Origin: Elephas maximus indicus
Lineage: Eukaryota; Chordata; Mammalia; Proboscidea; Elephantidae
DNA length: 64,000 nucleotides
Direction of reading: 5' to 3'
Assembly: GCF_024166365.1 (NCBI RefSeq)
Contig: NC_064831.1
Span: 82,782,268 to 82,846,267 of the forward strand
The notes under the pieces are model-generated. The model did no database searches. It was not told where the DNA came from and saw only the letters and a program-made list of their open reading frames with translations. This document shows positions 1-13,360 of this stretch, piece after piece (the first letter of the stretch is position 1; every line of letters begins with the position of its first letter). Both the position numbers and the translations under genes were made by a program.

Positions 1-3000
1 TTGGAGTCAAAGGTAACGCCTTGGTCTCCAGTTTGGGAGAACAGGGTGCCATCACACAATGGAGGATCAGCCATTATTGGAAAGCACAGTTAAAAGGGCT
101 CATTTTCAGGAACACTGGTGGTAGGGCTCTAGAGAAACACTACATTCTTAATGCAAGATCCTAGAAATGTCATCAGAGTCAGTTGTCTATTATTTTCTAC
201 CCATCTTGTTTTCCCCCTCTCAACTATCCCTCCTATTCTTTTAGGCATCAGAGAATCTTCTCCTTAGGCCTGGGTGTCCTTCTGCCCTGAGCAATACTAG
301 CGTTTGTCAGTTGACACTTTTCCGACCAATTGCCCCACCTATCATACCTGCCCCATCTACCATCCCAGGCAGAGGCTAGGTCCCATCTTCCATGTAGCGG
401 GCCTGGCAGCTCCAAGAGGGGTGTTACTAGGAGCTCTGCTGGGCCCTCAAACTTCTGGCTTGTCCTTGGGAAACAATAGTGACAGTTCTCTTTCTCTTGG
501 CTCCATGGAGTGGGCCAGAGCCTTACTGATTCTACTTCCTGGTGGTCCAGACCTTCCATCCTGACCAGTAGGCTGCTGGTTCTCTGCAGAAGAACTGGGC
601 TATGCCCAGGGATAAAGCCAGCCCTGTTTCACCATGGTCTGACCATCCATCTACTCTTTTTCCTCATAATGCACAAAGTCAAGTCTAACCCAGAGGTTAA
701 GGCACTGATCTTGGTGCCCATATCTGGCTGTTGACTCCAAGATGTCATTTCTATCCCAAAATTGAACTCATGCTCAATGTGTTAGGAGGTCCTTGCTCTC
801 CTCTCCTCTTTGATATTGCCAGAGCATTCCAAGGCTCTCTGGCTCTGCCTCTGGAATAGACCTATGGTCAGTATTTATGACTCCTACCTGCATTCTGGTC
901 CCTAATACCACCTACATTGGAGGGGAGCAGACTTCAGGGTGGTCATCAGGGGTGGGAGCAGATAGAGGTTGCTCCAGTAGAACGAAGAGCCCTCAGGGAA
1001 GATAATCAGAGGGAAGAGGCCCAGGTTTGCCTCTGTGGGCTTTTCCTCCAGTCCAGGGCTTGTTCTTTGGAGAGTAAAGTATTCTGGAGTGAGCCTTCCT
1101 GTGTCTTTCCCTCTGTACTTTGGTCCTCATGGTGGTCCTCATGCCATCACAAATGAGCTGTCTGCTGCTGACACAGGGCTCCAGTTCCTTACGTGGGAAC
1201 CTCACAACTGAAGCCCTCCTTTGCTCCACGCCATGCATGTCCGTTACAGGCAAGCAAGGCAGCAACCCGTCTGTAGAAGCTACTATAGACTGTGGCCAGC
1301 AGGCCTAGGATTATTCATGCAGGCTCCACTAGGTGTGGATGCACACTCAATCCAGCCTCTGAAAGCCTGCTGCAAAGAAAACAAAGCTCACACAGCCCTC
1401 AGGCCTCAGGTGTAAAACGAGGTCTTTGGACTCGGTAGAGTGTGAGTGATCCTCCAGTACTAGCATGCCGCCATCTTCTGAAATTCTGTTGCCTTTTTCT
1501 TCTTCACCCCAACTCAATATTTCCTGCCTCCTAAATGCTGAGGACAGGAATAGGAGTCCACACAGCTAGCTCCATATCCTCCTGATGATTGCAATGTTGT
1601 GAATGTATTAGCACCTACCTGGAGAGAAATGAGGTGACAGCGCTTGAAAGACCCCACCATAAACTTTGAGATCCTGAGCATTTGTCAAACACTTCTGGGG
1701 TGTCCTCTGCACCAGCCCTGGGGTGCACAGTGAGCAAGCCAAAGTGCCTTCCTCCGGAAGCTCATAGATCAACGGGAGACGCAGGCAAAGAGGCAGCCGT
1801 CTAAACTATACAGCCTTTACCAGTGGGTCTAGCCAGACCCATTGCCCTGCCTTTTCCCAAGCTCACTTGAGAGGCTGGATTTTTGAGTCCAGGAGCGGAG
1901 AGAGGAAGATATTAACACTCCTACCAGTTCAGCTTGATTAGCACCTGCGTCCTATTTTCTATTTTGCTTTGGTGTTTTCTTTGTTTTTTTGTTTGGAGAT
2001 GATTGGAATCTTTTAATTTTTTTTTAACTATAATTTTGGCTAATACACGCTTATTCATCCTTCCTGAAATCAAATGCAGAGGGTTGGCAGCCCCAGCCCG
2101 TTTCTTGAGGGCCATTGGCACCTGGCAAGAGGGCAGCCTTGTCTGCTGGCACTTCCCTGAGAGCATCAATGATGGGGGGATCTGACCAACAAGGGTGGAA
2201 ACTGTCCACCCGTCAGTGCTAACCCCCAGGCCGGTGCCTCCCAAGAGTGTGCCAGCTTCTCTGGTTTTCTTTGCTCTCCTCCTCTTCAACCAGCTTCCCA
2301 CCAAACCAGACACCAAACCCATCTGTTTGGGTGACAGTTTTAAGCCATGACAACTGCACGCCAACTTGTCCTCACTTTCCTGGGGCCAAGGGAGGCCCTA
2401 CCTTCCTTCTCTCCCAACTGCATGCACCAGTCCCTCAATACACAAAGGCATTTGTGTGCTGGCTGAAAACTTTGAACCTGTTGTGGCACTTAGGCCTTCT
2501 CTGAGCAGCCCCATTAACAGGAAACAAAACGGCCTCAGGCAGCTCCCAGCCCCTCCATGTCAACTGCTACCATCAGGGCCCCTATACCACCCTCCCCAGG
2601 GGAACCAGACCCTCTCCCTGCCTGGCTCTCTGAACTTTGAAAATACCTCCTTCCCACTTTGCACCTGAAGACAGGTGGCTCTGTCCCCAAAATAGAATGC
2701 AGGCTCTTTGGCCTCCTGTGAGTTCATGAGGGTGAAGTGATGAGTGGACACACAGGACTTCTGCCTTCATGAAACTAACAGCTTGGAGAGATGAGACAGA
2801 CATTAATCAAATAATCACCCAAATTCATACATGCAATTATGACAGCTGCTGTGAAGATAATGCCCAGGGTGGCCCAAGAACAGTGAAGGGGGGGAAATGG
2901 GGAGAGGCTTTAGGAGAATCCCAGTCCTCTCTTTTCCCAGGGGAATTTGTCCAGTTGGTTGGTGATGGTTTCTTTCCAGCTTCCTTCCAAAAGGCCCAGT

Positions 3001-4860
3001 GAAGGGGCTGTCCTGCAGATAACTTTCACATTTACTACCAGCCAGAAGCACCTGGTTACAGTCTGAATGGTTACTGGGGCTTCCAGGGGTCTGAGACCTC
3101 CTCAAGGACCTAGCTCTGTGGGCCCCAGGCTGAACAGAAACACAGGAACCACAGGACAAGAACCACCAACAACCTTGCAGGTGCAAGACAGCTGGGTCCC
3201 TGGATTTTTATTTTTGGCTCATTTCTGTTCTACATTTTTATCATTTGTTTTTGAAAAGGCCTAGATGACTTTGAGCCTCATTTCAAAAATGGAAACTTAG
3301 CTCACGCTTTAGCTGCCCCTGGTGATTTCACCCCTGGGGGAGACCCTGCTGGCTTATGGGGGGTGCGGAGTGGTCTTCCTCCCAGTCCTTCCTCTCCAAG
3401 TAGGAGGTGCTCAGAAACCACTCTAGAGTTAAGTTCCATTTTAGCATTCAGCTTATAGCCTATACCTCCTACCTGTGGCTGCACAACTAACTGAATGAGT
3501 CCAATCTCTTTGCTTCTGATCGTAGATTAATTTACAGTAGGACCTTTGTTCTCTCTGGGGTCGACCGGCGTGGGCATTTGCTCCCAAATAATCCTCAGCT
3601 GAATCTGCCATGCAGCCAGCCTGGGCCCCAATTAGCTGGCTTCTGAGAATGCACAGAGTTAACATGTCTGAAGACTGTCCTCCTGTCTTGCTCAACACCC
3701 TTTCTGCCCTGACAGTCCTTGAGAAGCTCTGCATTCGACTGACCAGAAAATTTGATTCCAGGAATTACTTTGACTTCCAGGAATTGAATCAACAAGCCCC
3801 ACTATGGTTTGCCCTTCTCTGGCTCATTGGGATCGTCCTGTGTGAGGATTGTGTTGGCTCTTTAGAATATCATCGAAAAAGACAACCAGAGTCTTGATAG
3901 GTTCTCTCTTGCTACTGGGTCTCACTGCCACATGGTGTCGCTGTTGAACACTCACCCAGCACAGTTTGCCAGACCTCTGCTAGAGCACTGCAGTGATGAG
4001 GCCCTTGTGGACCCCTATAGGGTCCTTAAAGGAGAGATGGACCCTCACTTCTTTGGTGTTAAATTCAATCTAGGGTGCTCCACTCTTGAGCACACACATT
4101 CAGTTGCTGTTTCCAAAGCACACCCAGTTGTCCTTGCATGGCTGGGTCAGGGTTGCTTCTGTTGTGCTAGAAACTCACCCTTTCCCCCAACTCACACTCT
4201 CCTTGATCCTTGCTTATATTGAGCCTGAGTCTCCAGTTTTATCTCAAAGTTATATTTCATACCTCAGTTAGGTCTACCCTTGTCCACCCCAAACGACCTC
4301 AGAACTTTGAGTATCAGGAATTAAGGGTTAGAATTTTGCCCAGGAGACACTTAGCTCCTACAGAAACAGACCCACCTCCTTGTGTAACTAGCTTTGCATT
4401 CAAGAGTTTCAGGGAAAGCCACAGAATGTTCTGTAACACTCTAAACCCACAAAAATGAGTACCTACTCTTACTGTTTCTGTATAACTAAGAGGGATGCTC
4501 AAGTGACTTTTTTAAAAGGGAGAGATCATCTTCTCTCAATTTTAAAAAATCGAAGCCAGCTACATTTACATTTCTTCTGTGTATTTGGTCCATTCTGTCA
4601 GTTTGGGTAATAGGGCCACTCTTTTGGGCATCTCTATTTATTCTATATATTCCACTCTAAAGTTAATTATTCAAACCTACTCTAAACCTAAACTCTAAGG
4701 CTTTTTAGCATAGACAATGGGCCCTGTCTACTTGGAACTGGAAAGGAGAATAATTTCCCACAGGTTGTTCTCCTAAAACAGATTGTTAATCTAAACAGAA
4801 TATTCCACAACACAGTTATTTATAAATAGCACCTGATAGTGTTGAACATATCGGTACCAA
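1..4860. other. Intergenic DNA with old repeats
   Basis: No gene is recognised. The frames are short, lack family similarity I can identify and have no flanking splice signals. Two stretches, about 1690-1800 and 2715-2875, resemble a widely dispersed ancient mammalian repeat, with wording of the kind 'assaults on gtgagcaagcc / catgaaactaacagctt'-type blocks, whose family I cannot name. No AfroSINE is present. The gene order of other mammals suggests this lies in the interval between ST8SIA2 and FAM174B, but nothing here proves it. Confidence 0.6.
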
Positions 4861-5023
4861 AGCAAAACCAAACCCCTTGCCGTTTGAGTCAATTCCAACT
4901 CATAGCAACCCTATAGGACAGAGTAGAACTGCCCCATAGGGTTTTCAAGGAGCTGGCAGATTCGTACTGTCAATGTTTGGGTTAGCAGCCGAACTCTTAA
5001 CCACTGCACCACCAGAGCTCTGA
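4861..5023 (-). mobile_element. AfroSINE, short type
   Basis: Afrotherian tRNA-derived SINE, read on the minus strand. The plus strand shows the tail block (aactcatagcaaccctatag, then agaactgccccatagggttt), a decayed B-box region and the A-box complement ccactgcaccaccag near the end. At about 160 bp it lacks the extra 45-bp segment of the long type. These elements are transcribed by RNA polymerase III and mobilised by the RTE/BovB LINE machinery. Confidence 0.93.
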
Positions 5024-7520
5024 GTGTATTGATAAAAATATATATATATATTGATAGTGTTGAATAAATCTGAAAGAAACTAACCACATTTGTAGTCCGG
5101 GGCCAACATCACAGATTATCGCATTTGGCCCCACTGATCATTCTTAATCATTTGAGACATTTAGTTGGGATAATTAGAAACTTAAATATCCCAGGCTGTA
5201 TTGGCTATGTGTTGCTTTGTAGAAGACCCTCAAAAGCTCTCTCCATTAAACACCTACAGAGAGAGATTTCTTCCCTCCCTGTCTCTCAAGTGGTTGCTCC
5301 TTCTAACTAAACGTCTTACAACTGGTTTCATAAGAACTATTGAGTACCAACCATCAGCCAGTTCATCCTACTTAGAGACTACATCTATCTCATCATCAAA
5401 TATTATTATAAATAATATTATATTTAATATTATTATAAGTTTCTCTTTGCCTTAAAAAATCTCTCAGACAAAATAAATGCTTGATAGAAGACTAAGAGTT
5501 TGTCCATAAGATCCAGGGAGGGGAGTTGTATTAGGGAGAAGAAAGTACAGAGCAGGTAAATTAGATCTGCCAATTTTTTTTTACAGATACTTTCATCTTA
5601 TTTGGCATTTTTACTATAAGCATTTCTTTTAATGCTTTACTAATTCTGGTTAAATTTTTCTTAATAAATGCCGGTTCTTTCTTGATTAAATCAAAGTATA
5701 GGTGTCTTAGACTAACGTACGTGAGAAAGAGGAATTTCAGTATAGTGGTCTAGAGACAATTGACTTACTGTTTATCACCTTAAGGAGGAACCTTTTAACC
5801 ATAACATAACGTTGTAGTTTGTATTGAGTTTTGGATCCACTGATAAAAAACTGCTTTTACATACACTAAATAGATCAATTCTGTTTCTTGTATTGATGCA
5901 TTATGAAGTTTGTACTTTAACATCAAAATGGACACATAGAAACTCTTTTATTAGATAAGAATTTCTAGTGCATGTAAGAAGGAATGTGTTCTGCTATCAA
6001 TTCATATTTATTAGTAACTTGAGACCATTTTTGGATGAACTAGGTGCAAGTCCTCCGCTCTACTGGGAAGCAAAGTTGTCTTCTATGCAGATAACATGAT
6101 TTCATTGTCATGAATTAGAAATATACCTTGTTAGACAACTGGCCCTACTTCCAATAAGCTATTACAAACTTACCCCCATAATCTGACTAATAGCCCCATA
6201 CAACAAATAAATGCTTTCAGTCACTGGGGTGACATTTTGCAAACAGTGTTTATGGGGGATACAGGGAACTACTTTGCTTTCAAAGCTAATGAAGCATGCT
6301 ATTGTGGTTTTCAGGAATGTGTTTATAGGCCTTAAGAGGGCATCTAGTTTTGCCTGTTTTTAGAATGATTCAGACTAGAATAAAAAGCACCATCATATAT
6401 GTTTTAAAATTGCATGCTGTGTTTGGCGTGGGAGAACCAAATGGAAACTAAAACATAGATCGAAATGTAACTACTTGTTATAGCCTCAAAAATAGATCAA
6501 AGCTGCTTTCACGATGTGATTTTTTTTTTTAATTTCATGAACTTGGGCACTAAAAATCCTGCTTTATTTTCATAATTTTTATGTTTTGCTTCTAAATGAT
6601 AAGAGAGAAGACTCAATCTGCTATTTTCAAGGACTTCTCCACATACAACACCCTGCAACTAAGGAAAAGTTCTATTCTCACCTCCCTGAAATGCAAAGGC
6701 AAATTTCATTTTCCTTTTGAACATTGGTTTTTGAGGTACCAGAGACCTCTTTATGTAAGAGTTCTTCAAAATCCTCTTCAAACTAAGGATCTTGAAGAGA
6801 TGAATGCAATTTAGAGATCAAGCAAAGGTTATCTTGCAGCAAATCTATATTGTTATTTTCGTGTTTGTGCTCCACATTAACTTACTTGTATTTCAACATC
6901 AGGATTCCCTCTGCTTACTGTTTTTAACTAACAAGTCCGTTGTGGGTCTAAGGCAAATAACAGAGGACTAAGGAAAAGATGGCAAAGTGTTTCTTGGTCA
7001 AGAAGCATTATGGCAGCTAGTAGTGATGAATTGAAAGCTAAAGCACTGAATGACTTGAGTTCTAAGATGCTTGTATAGTTTCCCTGAGCAACCATACAGG
7101 TGCAATCAATATATACGCAGAGCACTCACACTTAGCTTTAAAGAGGAATTGCTTAAAAATACTTACTTATAGCTTTTTTAAATTAGGCATTTACCTCCTT
7201 TAGTACCGTCATGTTCCTCTCAGGGTTCATGAACCAACAGTTGGGAGATGTCTTCTAGAACACGTGATTAATGGCAGTATGACTAGGACTTTGAAAAGTT
7301 CTGAAAGGGTTTGCTTAGGGTTGCTCGTTTGTTGGTCAGCTTGTTTGAGGGGATATTATGGTCCTACCTGCCTGTGTATGCTTTCTCAACACCACGTTCT
7401 TCCAACCCACAGCCTTGCTGGGTTTCTCAACTTTTTGGAGGATCTCAGTCCTACTCCAGTTGTACCGCCTGCTAAAGCACCTAGCCAGCAATCAGGCAAT
7501 AACCATACTCCTGGGATTTG
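5024..7520. other. AT-rich unique sequence
   Basis: About 2.5 kb with no recognisable gene and almost no recognisable repeat. It contains a (TA)n run at about 5039-5054 and an AAT/ATT-rich near-palindrome at about 5397-5442. The complexity is high and the repeat content low for this window, so it may hold conserved non-coding sequence. That is untested. Confidence 0.4.
5397..5442. repeat. AT-rich near-palindrome
   Basis: Runs of attattat, aataatatt and tattattat alternate so that the two halves are nearly inverted copies. Such sequences can form hairpins or slip. No functional call is possible. Confidence 0.6.
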
Positions 7521-7642
7521 CTATGGGTCGGAATCAACTTGACGGCACTGGGTGGGATTCTTCAGGTAATATTACTTACCCTGCAGCGTCGCAATGAGTT
7601 GGAATCGATTCAACAGCAATGGGCTTGGTTTTGGTTTAAATA
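7521..7642 (+). mobile_element. Two AfroSINE 3'-end fragments
   Basis: Two tail pieces lie in the same orientation. The first (7521-7562) carries atgggtcggaatcaacttga followed by cggcactgggtggg. The second (about 7575-7642) carries gcaatgagttggaatcgatt and caacagcaatgggcttgg. Neither has the A/B-box head. They are 5'-truncated or rearranged copies. Confidence 0.8.
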
Positions 7643-7879
7643 CTCACTCATTTGAGAAGGGTACGGCAACTGTCCTGAAACAGAGGGAATTCTGTTCAAC
7701 AAGCAGAAGATATAAAGAGAAACACGTATTCATAACAGCGTTTTAAAAATTTTAGAAATAAGACTAATGTGAAATGTCTGGGATCTATGTGAAAAATACA
7801 AGCTTTTTACAGATATTTACAAAGGAGAAAAGTTAGTGGAGAGGCATACCTTGGATTGAAATCCTGGATATATCAACGC

Positions 7880-8990
7880 TGTTAGTCCTTGCCAAGATAA
7901 TTTTTAGGTGAAATGCAATCCTAACTAAAATCCCAGTGGTATTTGGGCAGGGCAGGGGAGGGTGGGGCTTGATAAAGTTATTCTGCAGTTCAGCTGGAAG
8001 GAAAAAAAAAAAGATAATAGATGGCAGAGTTGTTTAAACAATTTCAAGGAAATACTTTCTTTTTTGAGGTATTTAACTGTTATGATTGTTCGTACAGAAT
8101 TTAAAATAGTGTGCTCTGGATACACAAGACTCTGCAAGCCTGTCAATGAAGAGAATCAAAAAATCCTGAAATCTATTATATATTTTTGAAAAATTTAAAA
8201 CCTGAAAAAGAAATCACCAGAAACCAGTGGTTAGTGGTTAAAAACAACAAAAGACCAAGCCTGTTGCCATCAAGTCGATTCCGACTCATAGCGACCCTAT
8301 AGGACAGAGTAGAACTGCCCCATAGAGTTTCCAAGGAGCACCTGGTGGTTTTGAACTGCTGACCTTTTGGTTAGCAGCTGTAGCACTTATCCACTAGGCC
8401 ACCAGCGTTTCCAGTTAGTGGTTAGGTTGTTTAAAAGCCAAATTGGAAACTGTGGCTAGTGGGGGTGGGAGGAGGGCTGGGAATCAAATCTGATCCCCTT
8501 CTTACACCATACCCCAAATAAAATCTCAGTGTATTAACTGCAAAGAATAAACCCAAAAATACCTAGAAGAAAATATTGGTGTCTATTTAACTGAACTCTG
8601 GGCGAGCAAGAGTTTTCTGCACATGAAGTAAAGGAGACGATCATAACAGTGAGTTATTTAAAACACTAACATGTCAAAACCATCCTACATAAAATACAAA
8701 GGAAATTGATAAATCAATTAAAAAAAAATTAGCACAGATCTAATAGTCTCAATACGGCACAGCAAGCACTCTTACAGACCAGTAAGGAAAGCAATCGTGG
8801 AGAAACAGAGCACCCAGGCATGCAATTCTTAGGAGAAATACAGTAAGTAGCTGAATTAATGAGAAATGCTTGGGTTTAATCTCGAGGTTAAACAAAGAAA
8901 CGTAAAACAGCAGCGTGAGAGCATTTTTGCAGTTAATAATTATATGTTTTAATTATTGAAACACTGTTGAACAGGTGAAATGGGGCAGCC
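7880..8990 (+). mobile_element. Old L1 fragment (ORF2 3' part and beyond)
   Basis: The sequence matches the familiar end of mammalian L1 ORF2: an aatcctaactaaaatcccag block, then a decayed block around 8500-8590 resembling the 'tacaccata...cctagaagaaaat' part of ORF2. It is split by a younger AfroSINE at 8253-8412. Many stops and indels show that it is long dead. The right boundary is approximate. Confidence 0.7.
8253..8412 (-). mobile_element. AfroSINE, short type, with target-site duplication
   Basis: A near-intact minus-strand copy with gaccttttggttagcagc and the tail block gactcatagcgaccctatag. The 11-bp direct repeat gttagtggtta occurs at 8230-8240 and 8414-8424, as expected for target-primed insertion. 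It interrupts the old L1, so it is younger than that element. Confidence 0.95.
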
Positions 8991-9734
8991 CTGGGTGTGG
9001 GGGCACTGCTTAAGTCTCCTTCAAGACTTAGGGAAGCAGAGTTGACTGACAGCTCCAGCTGCCTGCCCCCTGAATGCTGAGGCCACATTTTCTATGCCGT
9101 CCCTAGCTAAGGCCAACCCAATCCTGTCAAACAAGGAGTTCCTCTTCCGAGGGACTTTTACTTTGGTGATAACTCAACCACTGCCCCAAACTTTCTTAGA
9201 ACGGGCACAGGCATGGTGGCCTGAAACTCCTATTCCCAATCCTTCTTGCCTACACCAGTTGCAGTCTGAAGGTTTGCCCTCCCTACCCTGTTCCCTCTCA
9301 CTCCCTTCACTGGCATTTCCCCCCCTAAATCCATCATAGTGTCTGCTTCTCAGACACCAAACTGCCACATGGTGTGACATAGACACCATGTACTACACCG
9401 CTATTAGAAATGTAAATTAGCCCAACCTTTTAGAAACTACATGATTGAATTGCAATACTCCCCCATTTGATAGAACATATGGGGTCAACACCTACATATC
9501 AGGTTTGGGAAGAGCCCTGATTGGGAAGCCCTTGTGTTACCATCTTACGTGAAGAAAGTGAGAGCCAAAACTGTATCAACAGCATATCAATTTTATTTCA
9601 ACATTTACAATGAAATTTAATTTTATGTGACTCCTAAAATAGACTAAACCATGAAGTATATGGAAAGAAGAAGAACACTACCAAAAAGAGAGAGAGAGAT
9701 ACCCCCTTAGGTGAGAGTCAGAATGGTTCTGGTG
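8991..9734. other. Unassigned intergenic sequence
   Basis: No gene or repeat family is recognised. There is a short (GA)n run at about 9688-9702. Confidence 0.4.
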
Positions 9735-9955
9735 CTGAGCTAATGCAGGCTGTTGCTCAGGGTTTGGTGCTGGAGGAGGTCCTGGAGCTGACGGTATGAC
9801 TGTAGACGTGGCTGTAGATATGAATCCAGCACTGAAGCTGGTTCGAGCTCTGGTGCTGGAGGTAGAGCTGACAGTGGGGCTGGCTCTAGCCCTGGAGCTA
9901 GCTTTACGTCTGGTGCTGGTGCTGGCTCTGGTGCTGGAGTTGGTTCTGTCAGCAT
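9735..9955. repeat. Degenerate GCTGGN-type minisatellite
   Basis: Diverged units of the form ctggtgctggagctg / ctggctctggtgctgg are repeated across about 220 bp. The minus strand stays open for 71 codons and would read as a Pro/Ala/Glu-rich string (PAPEPAPAPD and similar). This is a side effect of the repeat and not evidence for a gene. The same motif reappears at about 10146-10176 (ctagagctagcactagcact) on the far side of an L1-type 3' end. Confidence 0.7.
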
Positions 9956-9959
9956 ATCT

Positions 9960-10140
9960 ATTCTATAAATGAAAAAAGGCAGGCAGAAAGTCCATCAAGA
10001 GATACCTAACGGCTATCTCTGAGGATGGAATTAGGAGTGGTTTTACTCTTTATCTTTTTATGTGTTTTTCATATTTTATGTGAAATGTACAAATGATTTT
10101 ATAATCAGTAAATGTGGCTAAAAAAAAAAAAAGGATTAAA
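9960..10140 (+). mobile_element. L1/HAL1-type 3' end with A-tail
   Basis: The sequence resembles the 3' UTR of old L1 or HAL1 elements: ggttttactctttatctttt, then tgtgaaatgtacaaatgatt, a terminal segment rich in T and A, and a 13-base A run at 10121-10133. It lies between two pieces of the same minisatellite motif. Confidence 0.55.
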
Positions 10141-13140
10141 ACGTAGGCTAGAGCTAGCACTAGCACTGGAGCCCAAAGTGGGCAAAAACAAAAAAAATGC
10201 TGCCATGGTCTGGGAGGTACAATAAGGCCCTGGCCTGGGCTGGATGGTAAGGGTGGCATTCAGATGACCAAACAGGCCGTGACCACAGGGAAGAAGTGGA
10301 CGTGCACAGGGCAGGACTTGAATGATCAGTGGGAAGGCAGCTTGTGAGAAATGTTCAAGGCAGAACAGCAAAGGGTCTTCAGTGCCAAACGAGTCCATGG
10401 GAACCACTGAAGGTTTTTTGGCATCACCAGTTGACTGATGTTTTCTTGCTAACTTTCCTCTGAATCCTCAAATTAAAATGTTCACCCAGAAGAAATGTTT
10501 ACACCCCTAAACAGCCAGAAATAGTTAGGACCTTAATGGTCACACATACTTCCACCAAATCTGATGGTACCAATCTGGGAGAGATCCCAGGCAGCCATGG
10601 GCCAAGGGGAAATGGAAATGTGATAGCAGAGGTCTCGTATATTCTGCATCCACGGAGGATGGGCTTCCCTTGAAGAAGCCATTCTCTGGATTAGTTCTCT
10701 TCTCTTTTCTTTAACCTGTTTTTCAGTTGAAATAGATGTTTGAGAGGACTCCCATTAGCTTAGATTATGCGGTGGTCGCTCATTCCAAGAATGTGACTCT
10801 GAACACTCCACACATCCAGGGATGCGGGTGAGGTGTTCCATTCTGTAGGTGTAGTAGCCCTCAGACGTATTTTGAAGGTGGGAGGTCATGACCACCAGAG
10901 CACTGTACAGAGGCATCCCTGAGGTCCTAATCTCTGGGGCAGGTCTATCTGGTACAAGCATATGTCATTCTCTCTCAAATGGGCCAGTGGATCAGGGACC
11001 CATCCCTCCCAATCAGTTCTTCTCCCTGTCACCTTGCAGGGAATCCAAGGGCAGCTTGGCTAAGGACATTTTCCCTCTCCCCACCTTTTGGCAAACATTG
11101 AGGCCATGTGACCAGACCTCTGGTCTGGGGAACCTCTCCCCCACGCCAGAAACACTGTTCTCCACCTCACCAGGTGTCTGACCTACTAGGAGGAGGGTCC
11201 CAGATTCTACAACCTCCTACCACTGCCAAAGGCTGCCTGTTCCAGTACCCCAGTCCTCCTTCCTTCCAGGGCAGCAGGGCCTCTTCTTCCAGTCTGTGCA
11301 TCTCAGAAACTCACAGGGAGCCTCTAGGGATGAAGAAACCCTGGAAACATCATTTACACTTTTACAGCTAACTGCTGAATCCCTTTTAATTTAATTTCCA
11401 GAGGGCAACCCTTCCTACCCAGGTACTCTTGTCAGGGACTTGATCCAAAAACTGACCAGGGTTCAACCAGGCTCATGGTGCTCTCCCAGGCCCAGAAAGA
11501 CAGGTCGAAGGACCTTAGGCCCTGAAGGGCCCAACCAGGCTATCTATAGCTAGTCCATGAGGCAGATGAAAGGCTCAACCAACTGCTTCTTTGGGACTTT
11601 CCTGCTTCCCCACCCCGATTCTGGGTAACAGAATCTTTCAGATATATTTTAAAACCAGATCCACAGTAAGAAATACATCTTACTTAGGTACCCAGTCCAC
11701 CAAAACAAAACAATACTTTCCCTAGTATGTTCAGTGCTCTCTGATGTTTTCTAGCCTATTATTTTTTTAGTGTGGTTCAAGACCCACTAAATTATTTCAC
11801 AGCTCACTCTTGGGTGGCAATTGGCAGTTTAAAAAGCACCATCCTAGGAGATAGGTGGTGCACCCCTGGGCTCCCGGGCACCGTGGCAACATCCTCTTAG
11901 GTGTTACAGAGAGAGGCACAGAATTAGAACTAACTGGTGATGCCTTCCCCCTTCCCTGTTTCTTTGTTGTGTCATAGTCAACACCTGGGACCCTGGCCGA
12001 CCTGCCAGGGAAGAGGAGTCTGACACTGAAATATTTGCTCCTGGAACCTGGACTATAGAAAATAGTTTCAGCAGAGAGTCCGTCCTCTGGATGTCTTTCC
12101 CGAATCTCACTCATATTTCTGCAGTGCTCACTCCTTCTTACTTCCTGTCACTTTTTAGGTTGGAGAGGCAAAAGCTCATGGCCTTTGGGTAAGGGGCAGG
12201 GGCTGGGGCTTCTAGGAAGGACAGTGGGAGAGGAGAGAAGCTTCCAGGGAACCTGCCAGTAGGTATGTGGATAGTTTTCTCATTCCAGACAAAGGCCAGA
12301 GGTCGATTTGCCCAGCAGGACCATATGTGAAATCCTTTTCCATTTTCGGATGCCATGCATGTTCCCTCCTCCCTGCTGCAGAAACATTTTCACACCATGG
12401 GACAATCCGTTGGGGAATACTGGGCTCCCTGACCCTGAGTTTCAAATAGAGACAAGCGTACTGAATGACTGAAACTTAGGGGCAGCTGGGACTCCTTTGA
12501 ATTCCAGCTTGAAGAGGGTGAGACTGAACTCGTCTGACATGGAGACTTTTTCATTTCTGACACAAGAAATAGATGATCCTTCCCCTCCCTGCCCACCCTT
12601 TATTCTCTCAGGGCAAGACCTGTGGTCTGCAATGTCCTGGGGGACTCAAGGAGAAAGGGAAGCAAAGTGGCCCAAAACTCTATCTGAAAGCCAGTTCTCT
12701 TGGCAGTACCCCATTCTCATCTTCCTTGCTTTGCCTTGCTTTCCCCATCTCTTTGGGAAGCTGTTGTCGTACCCATTGAGCTGAATATTTCTACTCACAT
12801 CATTGTCAGCCTCCAGCAATATCCTTTGAATTGCCAGCATCTTGGCATTTCCCAGGTACTCCAGGATCCCAGGGCACTGCACACTAGCATTGATCTTGCT
12901 TGAGCTGGGTTCACTGTTGGTGACTGAAGCTGGGGACTCTTCCCCTTTGCCTTTCCTCTTGCCAGGTCTCCTCTTCTTCTCCTAAGCCACTAGGGGCTGG
13001 CTCAGTAGAGAGGTTTTATCAATCCCTGCCATCCAAGGGTTACATTTATCTACATCTCAGGCTCAATTCTCTGCAGAGTCTATCAAGTTCTCACACCATC
13101 GCCATCAACCACAAACATTTACAGAATGCTCACTATGCTC
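10141..13140. other. Intergenic DNA, no gene seen
   Basis: About 3 kb of unique-looking sequence. Part of 10205-10400 resembles the same unnamed ancient dispersed repeat seen at 21400-21870. Open frames at 10888-11181, 11797-12114 and 12497-12784 have no recognisable product. No CpG island or promoter pattern is visible. Confidence 0.45.
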
Positions 13141-13360
13141 ACTATACCATGCTCAGGCCCAAGGAATCAACAAAAGACCAAGCAAATTTCAAGGAGCTTA
13201 CAGTGTCCCTGGGAAGACATGAGTAATATTGAGAAATACAATAATCCAAGCAATGTATAAGTGCACACAAGTTGCTCAGATAGGAGTCTAAGGAGTGGGA
13301 GTTGGCTGGGATAACTGGGAGGTGGAATGTGGGCTCAAGGGCAGAAGCAGAAACATGCAT
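13141..13360 (+). repeat. Ancient dispersed mammalian repeat (family not named)
   Basis: The block aaggagcttacagtgtccct followed by a gggaagacatgagtaa segment and an aagtgcacacaag segment resembles a widely dispersed old eutherian repeat. I cannot assign the family name from memory with confidence. Confidence 0.4.

Noticed and set aside
1921..2364. 147-codon minus frame as a protein gene
   Set aside because: No recognisable domain, codon pattern or splice signal. It ends in low-complexity T-rich DNA.
9740..9955. Pro/Ala-rich 71-codon minus protein
   Set aside because: It is the product of the minisatellite period being close to a multiple of three. There is no exon context.
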